A stretch of DNA of 64,000 bases, from contig JAUYBL010000021.1 in assembly GCA_030693065.1 (NCBI GenBank), positions 39,901-103,900 of the forward strand, in the 5' to 3' direction. The notes under the pieces are model-generated. The model was given only the letters and a program-made list of their open reading frames with translations, searched no databases and was not told the origin of the DNA. This DNA comes from Methylococcaceae bacterium (GTDB lineage: Bacteria; Pseudomonadota; Gammaproteobacteria; Methylococcales; Methylomonadaceae). The position numbers were made by a program, and so were the translations under genes. Every line of letters starts with the position of its first letter. Position 1 is the stretch's first letter. Shown piece by piece: positions 28,539-38,860 of this stretch.

Positions 28539-28685
28539 ATCTTTTATTTGGATTGGTTATTACCTGCAGCTCAGCACCCATACGCTAAAACCATTGCTAA
28601 AGATTATCGTTGGGATGATTACATGCCGGAAATGACCGATGGCGAAATTTTACAACGCCTATTAAAGCTAAATCTGGCTCGCTAG
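28539..28685 (+). pseudogene. Remnant of a DNA methyltransferase (restriction-modification) C-terminus
   Basis: An open stretch encodes about 48 residues with no proper start. Its end, DGEILQRLLKLNLAR, and the preceding AKTIAKDYRWDDYMPEMT resemble the C-terminal tail of large class I SAM-dependent DNA methyltransferases of type II or MmeI-like systems (consensus like AYGW..LSDEEILERLLALNLER). No upstream part is seen: the frame enters the ICMT-like gene out of register. I interpret it as a decayed fragment left after loss of a restriction-modification gene. Similarity was judged by eye only. Confidence 0.45.
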
Positions 28686-28738
28686 TCGCACGGTTTTAAC
28701 AGATCGGTTCGGTAAGTATTGAGTTGGAACAATGAGGT

Positions 28739-28766
28739 AGGTCGGGCAAGTATTTCTGCCCGACCT
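28739..28766. terminator. Bidirectional hairpin between the gene remnant and the small exported protein
   Basis: AGGTCGGGCA (28739-28748) pairs perfectly with TGCCCGACCT (28757-28766) around an eight-base loop. It sits 15 bp from the end of the convergent minus-strand gene, so it may terminate both units, though the T-run is short. Similar GTCGGGC palindromes are common dispersed repeats. Confidence 0.65.
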
Positions 28767-28781
28767 GGTGTTGATGTTGCG

Positions 28782-29150
28782 TTAAAGCAGTTTTTTCAGG
28801 TTGCTAAAGGCTTTGAGAGCATTGTCCAGCTCTTGTTCGGCGTCTTTAGTTGAGCCTTCTTTTAGATGTTTACGGGCATTTTTTAAGGTGTTGCTGCCTT
28901 TAGTGCGGGCAACAAACACTGTGTCACTGGCATTGATTTCTTTACTGGCATCCAATGCATCTTTGATTAAATCAGATACGGCATCAGCATTAGCGCCGCT
29001 TTTTAGCGCATCAATGGCTAATTGTACTTTGCCAACCGTCAGGTCAATGGCTTGTTCAGGCGGGTATTGAGCAAATGCGGGTGTTGATAGAACGGCGCTA
29101 GAAGCGACGATGATTAATGCGGTCAAAATCGTTTTTAAACTTTTCATCAT
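28782..29150 (-). CDS. Small exported helical protein of unknown function
   Basis: A 122-residue protein with a clear Sec signal peptide (residues 1-27, ending STPAFA before Q). The mature part of about 95 residues is rich in Ala, Lys and Asp with no cysteine and is predicted mostly helical (ALKSGANADAVSDLIKDALD, ARKHLKEGSTKDAEQELDNA). The pattern suggests a small periplasmic four-helix or coiled-coil protein. No family is recognised. It is monocistronic on the minus strand, with a 337 bp upstream spacer containing repeats. Confidence 0.8.
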   Translation of the reverse strand: MMKSLKTILTALIIVASSAVLSTPAFAQYPPEQAIDLTVGKVQLAIDALKSGANADAVSDLIKDALDASKEINASDTVFVARTKGSNTLKNARKHLKEGSTKDAEQELDNALKAFSNLKKLL

Positions 29151-29487
29151 GACTCATCCTCGTGTTGTTATTTTAGTTGTTTGGCAGCATGTTCTTAATG
29201 GGCTCAAAACAGTCGAAGAGCTGAATTTGAGTACCCTTAATCGGCTGCCGGGAATGAGTCTAGCATGATTGTAAGGATTGGCTGCTCTGCTTAGATAGGG
29301 TTTCGGCATAAAGCAATTAATTTTTCCGTTCGTGGTGAGCCTGTCAAACCATGAATGAAAACCCTACGTTGGTTCGTCAAGCCGATTATGTGCTTTGGCT
29401 GGGCTCAGGACAGGCTTGGACAGTGTTCAGCACGAACGAGCTTGACGGAGCCTTAACTGTTTTTAGCGGCCAAATTCATACAGTTTG
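29151..29487. other. Intergenic spacer (337 bp)
   Basis: This spacer separates the small exported protein from yajQ. Its left part must hold the minus-strand promoter of the exported protein, though no consensus promoter stands out. Its right part (29326-29449) is occupied by a dispersed repeat and a degenerate inverted partner. No open frame of interest was seen. Confidence 0.6.
29326..29449. repeat. Dispersed repeat, copy 2, with degenerate inverted partner
   Basis: The unit CCGTTCGTGGTGAGCCTGTC (29326-29345) continues AAACCATGAATG. About 50 bp further lies CAGGCTTGGACAGTGTTCAG (29411-29430) CACGAACG, a degraded inverted copy of the same unit. The pair makes a MITE-like structure of about 120 bp without coding content. 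Confidence 0.65.
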
Positions 29488-29970
29488 TTAATCCCTGAAG
29501 TTATTAAACTGTAGGGGCATTTCCAGGTTTTCTTCGCGTAGCATTTTGATGACGTCTTGCAGGTCGTCGCGATTTTTGCCGGTGACTCTGACTTGTTCAC
29601 CCTGAATCGCGGCTTGGACTTTGAGCTTTTTGTCTTTGATTAATTTGACTATTTTCTTTGCCAATGCGGAATCTAAGCCTTGTTTGAGGGTGATTTCCTG
29701 GCGTACTGTTTTGCCGCCTGGTTTGGGCGTACCTACTTCCATGCAGGCGATGTCGATGCCGCGGCGGCTGAGTTTGGTGCAGACGATGCTGAACATTTGT
29801 TGCAGCTGGAAGTTGGATTCAGAAATCATCACCAACTTATCTTCGGTCAGCTCAAACTTGGAATCGGTGCCTTTAAAGTCAAAGCGGGTGCCCACTTCTT
29901 TGTTGGCTTGGTCGATGGCGTTACTAATTTCGTGTTTATCAAATTCGGAAACGATGTCAAAAGAAGGCAT
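29488..29970 (-). CDS. yajQ: YajQ-family nucleotide-binding protein
   Basis: A 160-residue cytoplasmic protein of the UPF0234/YajQ family. Family members bind nucleotides, and a Xanthomonas member binds cyclic di-GMP and acts with a transcription factor. The N-terminus MPSFDIVSEFDKHEISNAID and the central VRQEITLKQGLDSALAKKIVK and C-terminal VRVTGKNRDDLQDVI segments are family signatures. It is monocistronic on the minus strand and flanked by repeat-bearing spacers. Confidence 0.94.
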   Translation of the reverse strand: MPSFDIVSEFDKHEISNAIDQANKEVGTRFDFKGTDSKFELTEDKLVMISESNFQLQQMFSIVCTKLSRRGIDIACMEVGTPKPGGKTVRQEITLKQGLDSALAKKIVKLIKDKKLKVQAAIQGEQVRVTGKNRDDLQDVIKMLREENLEMPLQFNNFRD

Positions 29971-30069
29971 AAGATTAAATTCTTAGGTGGTTAACGTTGG
30001 TGTTATTTTACCGGGCAATTAGGTTTGAGCCCAACATTACAATGCCATTAAGTTAAACCTTTCGTGAAG

Positions 30070-30112
30070 TTAAGCCATTCGTGGTGAGCTTGTCGAACCA
30101 TGGCTGGCTTAA
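30070..30112. repeat. Dispersed repeat, copy 3, inside a palindrome
   Basis: The unit CATTCGTGGTGAGCTTGTCG (30075-30094) AACCATGG is framed by TTAAGCCA (30070-30077) and TGGCTTAA (30105-30112), which makes the whole element a closed stem-loop. It matches copies at 26909 and 29326. Confidence 0.65.
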
Positions 30113-30151
30113 CGCCTTGTTATACCATTCACAATAAGTTCACATGCTATC

Positions 30152-30202
30152 CCTTCTCCAACGTACCCATAGGGCATAAAGGAGAAGGTTAGGATGAGGG
30201 TT
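30152..30202. repeat. Palindromic intergenic repeat
   Basis: CCTTCTCC (30152-30159) and GGAGAAGG (30181-30188) are perfect inverted arms around a 21 base loop, followed by TTAGGATGAGGG. This resembles the dispersed GGGAGAGGGTTAGGGTGAGG class of repeat found in many bacterial genomes. Confidence 0.55.
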
Positions 30203-30241
30203 TCAAAATAAAAACTTATTGGGATTAGTATTAAATCCACA

Positions 30242-30264
30242 CTTCGGCAAGCTCAGGTCGAACG
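30242..30264. repeat. Partial copy of the dispersed repeat, inverted orientation
   Basis: CTTCGGCAAGCTCAGGTCGA followed by ACG resembles the reverse complement of the copy 1-3 unit (TTCGACAAGCTCACCACGAA), with several differences. It lies 28 bp from the end of cca. Confidence 0.45.
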
Positions 30265-30291
30265 TAACAAGTAGCAGTGTCAAAACATTAC

Positions 30292-31509
30292 TTAGGCTGC
30301 AATGCCCGCAACGGCTTGAATACGTAAGCGACGAATGGCTTCGCCGATTTTTTCGCCTTTAAGACCGCTCTGCAGAACCGGGCGGGTATCTACTTTTGCA
30401 GCGGCAATGGCGGCGCGCTTGATAAATTCCGCCTGGGGATAGGGCGTATGTTCAAGTCCGGTCCGGCCTTTGGCATCGGCTTCGCAGGCCAGTAAAAAAT
30501 CGGCCAAGGTGTTATTGGCTTTAAATGCGCCTATGTTTGCCAGCATGTCGGTTAAGGTGCTGGGGCGTAACTCGGACACACGGTGGCTGTGGGTGTGGTA
30601 ATGCATCACTTGCAACGCCAGGGTTTTGAACGCATTGGGCACGCGCAAACGGCTACACAATTGTTCCAGAATCGGCAGACCATGTTGTTCGTGACCGTGA
30701 TGATGCGGCCAGTGTTCTTTGGGAGACAGCGCTTTACCCAAATCATGCACCAGCGCAGCAAATCTGACTTCAGCTTTGGGTGATAAGAGCGCCGCTTGCT
30801 CCAGGCTGAGTAAGCTATGGATGCCGGTGTCAATTTCCGGGTGATAGCGTTCCGGTTGCGGAACGCCGAATAGGTTTTCTAATTCAGGAATAATCCGGGC
30901 TAGTGCGCCGCAATTTCTTAGAGTGTGAAAAAAAGCCGCCGGTGTTGGTTCATTCAATGCCTTGACCAATTCAGCCCACACACGCTCCGGCACTAGATGA
31001 TCGACTTCGCCATTGTTAACCATTTCCTGCATTAACACTCGGGTTTCTTTTGCCACGTTAAAACCTAGTCGAGCATAACGAGCAGCAAAACGAGCAATGC
31101 GTAAAATCCGCACCGGGTCTTCGGCAAAGGCGGGTGAAATATGTCGGAACAGGCGTTGCTCCAGATCACGTTGACCGCCATAGGGATCAACAAGTTGGCC
31201 ATCGGGTGTCATTGCCATCGCATTGATGGTTAAATCGCGGCGTAATAAATCTTGTTCTAAAGTAACGTCCGGCGCGGCGTGAACAGAAAAGCCTTTGTAA
31301 CCTGGCGCGGTTTTACGCTCGGTTCTGGCTAAGGCGTATTCTTCTTTGGTTTTGGGATGTAAAAACACCGGGAAATCTTTGCCGACAGGCCGGAAGCCAT
31401 AATGAATCATGGCTTCCGGCGTTTCGCCGATGACTACCCAATCTTTTTCAGTGACAGGCAATCCAAGTAAGTTGTCGCGGACTGCGCCGCCAACCAAGTA
31501 ACAGTTCAT
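30292..31509 (-). CDS. cca: CCA tRNA nucleotidyltransferase (multifunctional)
   Basis: Adds and repairs the 3' CCA end of tRNAs. The 405-residue protein has the class II nucleotidyltransferase core ([13 protein letters not shown], then EKDWVV as the DxD-like site) and a downstream HD domain (LVHDLGK) with phosphatase or phosphodiesterase activity, as in E. coli. It is full length. It is divergent from guaB with a 175 bp spacer containing a strong promoter for guaB. Confidence 0.96.
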   Translation of the reverse strand: MNCYLVGGAVRDNLLGLPVTEKDWVVIGETPEAMIHYGFRPVGKDFPVFLHPKTKEEYALARTERKTAPGYKGFSVHAAPDVTLEQDLLRRDLTINAMAMTPDGQLVDPYGGQRDLEQRLFRHISPAFAEDPVRILRIARFAARYARLGFNVAKETRVLMQEMVNNGEVDHLVPERVWAELVKALNEPTPAAFFHTLRNCGALARIIPELENLFGVPQPERYHPEIDTGIHSLLSLEQAALLSPKAEVRFAALVHDLGKALSPKEHWPHHHGHEQHGLPILEQLCSRLRVPNAFKTLALQVMHYHTHSHRVSELRPSTLTDMLANIGAFKANNTLADFLLACEADAKGRTGLEHTPYPQAEFIKRAAIAAAKVDTRPVLQSGLKGEKIGEAIRRLRIQAVAGIAA

Positions 31510-31629
31510 TTGCGTAGTGAGGTGATTTAAGTAATCGTTAGCATAACATGAGCCTATTAAATCGTGGCTGTAGGCTGATTTGTTGCGGTCGGCAGGTTAA
31601 TGTTGAGGCTTGTCGCTTGGTTTAAGTGC

Positions 31630-33160
<1,531 letters not shown>

Positions 33161-33188
33161 GTCCGGACGGTTTTTATCTGTATTGCCG

Positions 33189-33217
33189 GGGGCTCAAAAG
33201 AGCCCCTTATTTTTTTA
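33189..33217 (+). terminator. Terminator/attenuator between guaB and guaA
   Basis: GGGGCTC (33189-33195) pairs with GAGCCCC (33200-33206) around AAAA, followed by TTATTTTTTT. It is a full intrinsic terminator within the gua operon and may reduce guaA expression relative to guaB. Confidence 0.85.
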
Positions 33218-33239
33218 GTCAACACCATCGAGTACTACC

Positions 33240-34826
33240 GTGAAGCAGCCAGCTACCAATATTCATAACGACAAAATTCTTATCCTGGATTTTGGGTCGC
33301 AGTACACCCAGTTAATCGCCCGGCGCATTCGTGAGATTGGCGTGTATTGCGAGATTTATTCCTGTGAATGCACTGAAGACGCCATTAAACAATTTGCCCC
33401 GAAAGGCATTATCTTATCTGGCGGCCCGGAAACCGTTACCAGCAGCGATACCCCTAGAGCACCTGATATTGTTTTTCAATTGGGCATACCGGTATTGGGC
33501 ATTTGTTATGGTTTGCAAACCATGACCGAACAATTGGGCGGTAAAGTTGAAAGCTCGGACCATCGGGAATTTGGTTATGCGCAAATCAGGGCGCGTGGTC
33601 ATTCAAAACTGCTTAGAGGTATAGAAGATCATCTTTCGGCCGAAGGGTTTGGTTTGCTGGATGTGTGGATGAGTCATGGTGATAGAGTGGTCGATTTACC
33701 GGCCGGATTTAAATTGATTGCCAGCTCAGAAGGCGCGCCGATAGCCGGTATTGCTGATGAAGATAAAGCTTTTTACGGGCTGCAGTTTCATCCGGAAGTC
33801 ACTCATACCAAACAAGGCGGCCGTATTTTGGCGCGCTTTGTCGTCGATATTTGCGGCTGCGAAGCGTTATGGACATCCAGCAATATTATCGAAGACAGCA
33901 TTCGGGCAGTGCGCGAAAAAGTCGGCACCGATCATGTGATTCTGGGGCTTTCCGGTGGGGTCGATTCTTCGGTGGTTGCAGCTTTGCTGCATAAAGCGAT
34001 TGCCGATCAATTGACGTGTGTGTTCGTTGACACTGGATTGCTTAGGTTGCGTGAGGGCGATCAGGTGATGGCGACGTTTGCCGAGCACATGGGCGTTAAG
34101 GTGATTCGCGTCAATGCCGAGCAGCGCTATTTTGATGCATTGACTGGGGTGACTGATCCCGAGCAAAAACGTAAAATTATCGGCAATTTGTTTGTGGAAA
34201 TCTTCGATGAAGAAGCTGCAAAAATTGCCGATGCTAAATGGTTGGCGCAAGGTACGATTTATCCGGATGTGATTGAATCGGCAGGTTCAAAAAGCGGTAA
34301 GGCGCACCTGATTAAATCGCATCACAATGTTGGTGGTCTGCCAGAGAATATGACTTTGAAACTGGTTGAGCCGCTGCGTGAGCTGTTCAAGGATGAAGTT
34401 AGAAAGCTTGGGGTTGAGTTGGGATTGCCAGCGGATATGGTTTATCGTCACCCGTTTCCCGGCCCTGGTTTGGGCGTCAGAATTCTGGGTGAAGTGAAAA
34501 AAGAATTCGCCGATTTATTACGCCAAGCGGATGCAATATTTATCGAAGAGCTGTATCGCCATGATCTTTACGATAAAGTCAGTCAAGCGTTTGCAGTATT
34601 TTTGCCGGTCAAATCGGTCGGCGTGATGGGTGATGGTCGTCGTTATGATTATGTGATTGCTATTCGCGCGGTAGAAACCATTGATTTCATGACTGCTCGT
34701 TGGGCGCACTTACCTTATGATTTTCTGGATTTGATTTCCCGGCGCATCATTAATGAAGTCTCAGGCATTTCACGAGTGACTTACGACATTAGCGGCAAGC
34801 CACCTGCGACTATTGAATGGGAATAA
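33240..34826 (+). CDS. guaA: GMP synthase (glutamine-hydrolysing)
   Basis: Aminates XMP to GMP. The 528-residue protein has an N-terminal class I glutaminase domain (nucleophile in [15 protein letters not shown]), the ATP-pyrophosphatase P-loop LSGGVDSS and the C-terminal dimerisation domain. It starts with GTG at 33240. It overlaps tadA by 10 bp, so the two may be coupled. Confidence 0.97.
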   Translation: MKQPATNIHNDKILILDFGSQYTQLIARRIREIGVYCEIYSCECTEDAIKQFAPKGIILSGGPETVTSSDTPRAPDIVFQLGIPVLGICYGLQTMTEQLGGKVESSDHREFGYAQIRARGHSKLLRGIEDHLSAEGFGLLDVWMSHGDRVVDLPAGFKLIASSEGAPIAGIADEDKAFYGLQFHPEVTHTKQGGRILARFVVDICGCEALWTSSNIIEDSIRAVREKVGTDHVILGLSGGVDSSVVAALLHKAIADQLTCVFVDTGLLRLREGDQVMATFAEHMGVKVIRVNAEQRYFDALTGVTDPEQKRKIIGNLFVEIFDEEAAKIADAKWLAQGTIYPDVIESAGSKSGKAHLIKSHHNVGGLPENMTLKLVEPLRELFKDEVRKLGVELGLPADMVYRHPFPGPGLGVRILGEVKKEFADLLRQADAIFIEELYRHDLYDKVSQAFAVFLPVKSVGVMGDGRRYDYVIAIRAVETIDFMTARWAHLPYDFLDLISRRIINEVSGISRVTYDISGKPPATIEWE

Positions 34827-35278
34827 GCCAGACAACCGATGAGGCTTGGATGCGTTACGCCATTCGGTTGGCGCAACGGGCTGAGCAGCAAGGCGAAGTG
34901 CCGGTCGGCGCGTTAATTGTTAAGAATGACCAGTGTATTGCCGAGGGTTGGAACGCGTCTATCATCAATCATGATCCAACTGCGCACGCGGAAATGGTGG
35001 CATTACGGAATGCCGGTAAGGTGCTAGAAAACTATCGACTGATTGATGCCACCTTGTATGTCACGCTGGAGCCTTGTGTAATGTGTATGGGGGCAATCAG
35101 TCATGCACGGATTAAACGTTTGGTGTTTGGTGCGTTTGATCCTAAGCGTGGTGCGGTTTGTAATGCGTTTAGTCTTGCCGAGGCCAGTTTTTTAAATCAT
35201 CGAATTGGCTGGCAGGGAGGGGTGTTGGAAGCGGATTGTGCGGAAATATTACGAGATTTTTTTCGTGCTAGACGGTGA
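34817..35278 (+). CDS. tadA: tRNA-specific adenosine-34 deaminase
   Basis: Converts A34 to inosine in tRNA-Arg(ACG). The 153-residue zinc enzyme shows AHAEM with H57 and the proton-shuttling E59, and the PCxxC zinc motif EPCVMCMG with C87 and C90. The ATG at 34817 lies within the last codons of guaA (10 bp overlap). It is convergent with pgi, separated by a hairpin. Confidence 0.95.
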   Translation: MGISQTTDEAWMRYAIRLAQRAEQQGEVPVGALIVKNDQCIAEGWNASIINHDPTAHAEMVALRNAGKVLENYRLIDATLYVTLEPCVMCMGAISHARIKRLVFGAFDPKRGAVCNAFSLAEASFLNHRIGWQGGVLEADCAEILRDFFRARR

Positions 35279-35296
35279 GTTGTTCCTGCAAGACTT

Positions 35297-35325
35297 AAGG
35301 CTACACAATCTTTTTGTGCAGCCTT
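35297..35325. terminator. Bidirectional terminator between tadA and pgi
   Basis: AAGGCTACACAA (35297-35308) pairs with TTGTGCAGCCTT (35314-35325) with a single mismatch and a five-base loop. It lies between convergent genes, and T-rich sequence is found on one side and A-rich on the other. Confidence 0.65.
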
Positions 35326-35340
35326 TTCAATATGCCTTAA

Positions 35341-36978
35341 TTAGGATTCCCTGGCTTGTTTGTAAGCGTTGATCAATGCATTAGTTGAGCAGTCATGGCT
35401 GGTAATAATGTCATCATTTTGCAGTTCCGGCAGAATCTCATTGGCTAGAATTTTGCCCAGCTGCACGCCCATTTGATCAAATGAATTGATATTCCAGATG
35501 ATGCCCTGAACAAATATCTTATGTTCATAAAGGGCAATGACTGAGCCTAGGGTTTTGGGTGTCAATTTGGTAAACAAGAAAGCGTTAGACGGCTTATTAC
35601 CTTCAAATACTTTTGATGCAACGAAAACCTCGTCTGCTTGGTCTGAAACGGATAAATCGCGCGTTACCTCTGTCTGAGTTTTGCCTTTCATTAATGCTTC
35701 AGGCTGAGCAAGAAAGTTTGAGATCAAAATATCGTGATGCTCGGGAAAGCTATAGTGGCTGTTCGCTGGCGCCAGAAAATCACACGGAATTAGTTTGGTG
35801 CCTTGATGGATCAATTGGTAAAAAGCATGTTGTCCGTTAGTGCCTGGCTGACCCCATATAATTGGACCGGTGCTGTAGTTGACGCGTTTGCCATCTATAT
35901 CGACGCTTTTGCCGTTACTTTCCATGTCGCCTTGTTGAAAATAATCAGCAAAGCAACGCATGGATTGATCGTAAGGCAGTATTGCATGGGATTCGGCGTT
36001 AAAGAAGTTGTTATACCAAATCCCCAATAACGCCATTATTACTGGAATGTTTTGCTCAAAAGGTGTGCTACGGAAGTAATTGTCTACTTCGTGAGCCCCT
36101 TGCAACAAGTCTTCAAAATTATCCATTCCTACGTATAAAGCGATTGATAAACCCATCGCTGACCATAAAGAATAACGTCCTCCTACCCAATCCCAAAATT
36201 CAAACATATTGTCAGGATCAATGCCAAATTCAGCGACAAGCTTGGCGCTGGTAGACATGGCGACGAAGTGTTTGGCGACAGCGCTGTGGTCTTTGGCACT
36301 ATCGAGTAGCCATTTTCTGGCAGAGCTGGCGTTAGTAATAGTCTCGTGCGTTATAAATGTTTTGGAGCCGACTAGAAATAACGTGGTTTCTGGCGAAAGT
36401 GTCGACAAAGTTTCAACAAGATCAGTTTGGTCAACGTTGGAAACAAAGTGGACATTTAGATTTTTTGCGGAATAAGGACGTAGGGCTTTGGAAACCATTT
36501 TGGGTCCTAAATCAGAACCGCCAATACCAATGTTTACGATGTCAGTAATTGCTTTGCCTGTATAACCTTGCCAAGCGCCGGAGCGAACACGTTCTGTGAA
36601 GAGACGCATCTTAGCTAGTACGGCGTTAATTTTGGGCATCACATCTTGGTTATCTACAAATACAGGCTTATTGCTACGGTTACGTAGCGCAGTATGTAAG
36701 ACGGCTCGATGTTCGGTGATGTTGATCTTCTCGCCAGAGAACATGGCGTTTATTTTTGCCTCAAGTCCAGCCTGTTTGGCGAGATCAATTAACAAAGGCA
36801 AGGTTTGATCGGTTATTCGATTTTTGGAGTAATCAAAAAGAATGTCGTTAAAACGAAGGGAAAATTTGTTGAAGCGGTCGGTGTCGGCATTAAAGCTCTC
36901 ACGCATGGAAATATTTTGAACTTCTTGATAATGTTTTTGTAATGCTTTCCAAGCTGGTGAGATAGTCAAAGATGACAT
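35341..36978 (-). CDS. pgi: Glucose-6-phosphate isomerase
   Basis: Interconverts glucose-6-P and fructose-6-P; in ribulose monophosphate-type methanotrophs this links formaldehyde assimilation to sugar phosphates, though that role is inferred from organism type. The 545-residue protein has the family signatures ([26 protein letters not shown], and [19 protein letters not shown]). It is monocistronic on the minus strand, with 244 bp to the divergent PmoD-like gene. Confidence 0.97.
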   Translation of the reverse strand: MSSLTISPAWKALQKHYQEVQNISMRESFNADTDRFNKFSLRFNDILFDYSKNRITDQTLPLLIDLAKQAGLEAKINAMFSGEKINITEHRAVLHTALRNRSNKPVFVDNQDVMPKINAVLAKMRLFTERVRSGAWQGYTGKAITDIVNIGIGGSDLGPKMVSKALRPYSAKNLNVHFVSNVDQTDLVETLSTLSPETTLFLVGSKTFITHETITNASSARKWLLDSAKDHSAVAKHFVAMSTSAKLVAEFGIDPDNMFEFWDWVGGRYSLWSAMGLSIALYVGMDNFEDLLQGAHEVDNYFRSTPFEQNIPVIMALLGIWYNNFFNAESHAILPYDQSMRCFADYFQQGDMESNGKSVDIDGKRVNYSTGPIIWGQPGTNGQHAFYQLIHQGTKLIPCDFLAPANSHYSFPEHHDILISNFLAQPEALMKGKTQTEVTRDLSVSDQADEVFVASKVFEGNKPSNAFLFTKLTPKTLGSVIALYEHKIFVQGIIWNINSFDQMGVQLGKILANEILPELQNDDIITSHDCSTNALINAYKQARES

Positions 36979-37107
36979 GCGGCTGGACTCCGTCTTAATG
37001 AAATGAATTAAAATTTACGAAAATGAGGGGTGTAACAATAAAGCATTAGAACATTGTCATTCCCTTATTTTCCTTTATATTGGCTAGGCCGGTATGCTAA
37101 AGTTGTT

Positions 37108-37178
37108 CGATGCTATTGGTTAAAATATGGCAGAAGAAGATTGATTTTTGATGAGGTAAAACCATATCAATAGCATCG
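37108..37178. promoter_or_regulatory. Interrupted inverted repeat upstream of the PmoD-like gene
   Basis: Left arm CGATGCTATTG (37108-37118) then ATATGG (37125-37130) is complemented by CCATAT (37162-37167) directly followed by CAATAGCATCG (37168-37178). All 17 bases pair, with a six-base bulge on the left arm and a 31 base loop. The right arm reaches the -35 region of the TATAAT at 37195-37200, so it could be an operator or a DNA or RNA structure. The regulator is unknown. Confidence 0.6.
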
Positions 37179-37194
37179 CAATCCTCTTAATAAT

Positions 37195-37200
37195 TATAAT
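37195..37200 (+). promoter_or_regulatory. Probable -10 box of the PmoD-like gene
   Basis: TATAAT lies 23 bp upstream of the ATG at 37223. No consensus -35 box exists at the right distance, and the -35 region overlaps the right arm of the inverted repeat, so an activator could be required. Confidence 0.5.
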
Positions 37201-37222
37201 TTTATCAAAACTGGAAGGTATT

Positions 37223-37816
37223 ATGAACACAGCACTCATTTTAAGAAAGGGTCTCCTTACGTTTTTAGGATTGTTTTTTTCTGCAGCACTGTGGGCGCAT
37301 GGCGGCGCAGCAGGTACTGATACTGACCAATGCAAGTTTGAACTCGAACCCAATCACTGGATTCACTACACTGCATACCAACCAAAAGCGTTTCCAGCCG
37401 AAGATTTTTGCGGCAGCATTCCCGCTACAGATTCTCTGATACAGCTTGTATTTGATTATCAAGACATGCGCTACAGAAACATGGCTGTTGAATTTGAGGT
37501 AACTAAAGAGCCAGAAGGAACACGAGTATTTTTTGAACCAGCCAAGAAACACAAGTCGGGTACTATCATGTTGACACTACCTAATGGCGTGCCTGATGTC
37601 GGTAAATATTTAATTCACATCACTTTGGTGCCTGATCAAGGTGAACGTTTGGATGCTCACATGAGTTTTGTTGCTGGAAAAGGACAAACAACCAGTACAT
37701 CTGGACTGTTACTTTATGCGTTTTTTGCTTTTGCTGGTTTGTATGTTCTTTATCTATCTAGTGCTGGTTTTAAAAACGTCGTTGATAAAGCCCTAGGCAA
37801 AATTAAAGAAGTTTAA
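37223..37816 (+). CDS. PmoD/AmoD-like periplasmic protein with C-terminal membrane anchor
   Basis: A 197-residue protein with a Sec signal peptide (1-25, cleaved before HGG), a periplasmic domain of about 130 residues and one C-terminal transmembrane helix (about 160-180). Possible metal ligands are H26, C37, H45, H48, C63, M82 and M87. Pairs of cysteines with His and Met, and the pattern YTAYQP...FCGSIP...DMRYRNMAVEFEV, recall the PmoD/AmoD family of methane and ammonia oxidisers, where a dimer forms a CuA-type site. I give that link as a hypothesis from sequence pattern. A cupredoxin gene follows after 80 bp. It is well expressed by appearance: good ribosome site GGAAGGT and a -10 box. Confidence 0.75.
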   Translation: MNTALILRKGLLTFLGLFFSAALWAHGGAAGTDTDQCKFELEPNHWIHYTAYQPKAFPAEDFCGSIPATDSLIQLVFDYQDMRYRNMAVEFEVTKEPEGTRVFFEPAKKHKSGTIMLTLPNGVPDVGKYLIHITLVPDQGERLDAHMSFVAGKGQTTSTSGLLLYAFFAFAGLYVLYLSSAGFKNVVDKALGKIKEV

Positions 37817-37896
37817 TAAATAATGAATGTTGTCGGGTCGGTGTTTGATGTGGTTAAGCCTAAACTAAATTTTATTAGGCAAAGGGGGTTGTACAC

Positions 37897-38799
37897 ATGT
37901 TGAAGTTTGTTTTGGCTTCGCTGATGAGCTTGGTTTTTTCTCTGCCGATAATGGCAGTAGAGTACGAAGATCATGATGGCATGCTGATGAATCATGGTGA
38001 CGGTCACTTGATGGATATGGGTGGCGGCATGGTCATGGGGCAAAACACCGAAACTCTGCCAGGTGGATGTGAAAAAATCTCTGAAACTAAAGAGATTACT
38101 GTTCATGCCGGACATAAGTTTGCTGAAAAGTTTCCTGGGAGGATGTTTGCATTTGATACTCAGGAATTTAACTTCAAACCTTGTACTAAGTTGACAGTGC
38201 ATTTTTACAATGACGATAAAGTTCGTCATCAGTGGATGATGCACGGTTTACCTAAGTATTTATATCCGCAAGGCATGTTCCACTTGGAGGTGTCAGGCCC
38301 AGGTAAAATTTCTGGAACATTAATTCTGCCGCCCGGCGATAAAACTTATTTAGTGCATTGTGATATTGCCCAACATATGGAAAAGGGCATGAAAGCAGAG
38401 CTCAAAGTAGGTAAGGGCGATGGCGATTTGCCAAGTATTCCTGGACTTACTGCGCCTGTGGTGCCCGATGATTATGAGGGGACTTTGGCTGATGTGGCTG
38501 CTGCTAAAGTAGCTTCTGATGCAACTGCAGCAAGTGTTGCAACGGCAGTCAAAGCACCGCCAGTCGCACCGCAACAACCTGATGACTCGTTTGTTTCAGG
38601 TGTTACCGTTATTGGGTTGGCAATTGGCTTACTAATAGCGCCGTTTTTAGCGAAAAAATTTAAAGGCATGACAGCGGCCGAAATTGTTGCGTATGTTTTT
38701 GATTTGCTTAGAACCTTGATTGACCTAGGAATAAATCTAGTGTCCAAGTTGATCAAATTACTTGTCGCGAATAAAAATAAAATTCTACCGGAAAGGTAG
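37897..38799 (+). CDS. Membrane-anchored cupredoxin with Met/His-rich N-terminus
   Basis: A 300-residue protein. Residues 1-20 form a signal peptide; residues 25-48 hold a Met/His-rich stretch (M29, M31, H33, H37, M39, M41, M45, M47) of the kind that binds Cu(I). Then comes a cupredoxin domain (about 65-175) with ligands H111, C155, H160 and M165, the last three in VHCDIAQHMEKGM. An Ala/Pro-rich linker (about 195-228) leads to a transmembrane segment (233-250) and an amphipathic cytoplasmic or periplasmic tail. It is likely a type 1 copper electron carrier or copper-transfer protein. It is paired with the PmoD-like gene and followed by a terminator. Confidence 0.82.
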   Translation: MLKFVLASLMSLVFSLPIMAVEYEDHDGMLMNHGDGHLMDMGGGMVMGQNTETLPGGCEKISETKEITVHAGHKFAEKFPGRMFAFDTQEFNFKPCTKLTVHFYNDDKVRHQWMMHGLPKYLYPQGMFHLEVSGPGKISGTLILPPGDKTYLVHCDIAQHMEKGMKAELKVGKGDGDLPSIPGLTAPVVPDDYEGTLADVAAAKVASDATAASVATAVKAPPVAPQQPDDSFVSGVTVIGLAIGLLIAPFLAKKFKGMTAAEIVAYVFDLLRTLIDLGINLVSKLIKLLVANKNKILPER

Positions 38800-38816
38800 G
38801 TACACCTAATATAAAG

Positions 38817-38852
38817 GCCCCTGTGTTCATTGATCGCAGGGGCTTTTTTTTG
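38817..38852 (+). terminator. Intrinsic terminator after the cupredoxin gene
   Basis: GCCCCTG (38817-38823) pairs with CAGGGGC (38837-38843) around a 13 base loop, followed by a T-run to 38852. It ends the two-gene PmoD-like/cupredoxin transcript. Confidence 0.92.
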
Positions 38853-38860
38853 AGATAAAA

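Larger units (their letters stand above)
29971..30291. other. Intergenic spacer (321 bp) filled with repeats
   Basis: Lies between yajQ and cca, both on the minus strand. It holds the dispersed repeat at 30070-30112, an inverted repeat at 30152-30188 and a further repeat-like segment at 30242-30264. No open reading frame or RNA gene was recognised. Confidence 0.6.

Noticed and set aside
28497..28685. Intact 62-residue gene
   Set aside because: Its first residues lie in another frame of the preceding methyltransferase gene and no ribosome site is present; the end resembles a gene remnant instead.
29326..30264. CRISPR array
   Set aside because: The repeats are few, differ between copies, are palindromic and are not evenly spaced by unique spacers. 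No cas gene is present.
37223..38799. Particulate methane monooxygenase operon
   Set aside because: No pmoC, pmoA or pmoB is present. Only PmoD/AmoD-like and cupredoxin genes are seen, so methane oxidation cannot be concluded from this window alone.
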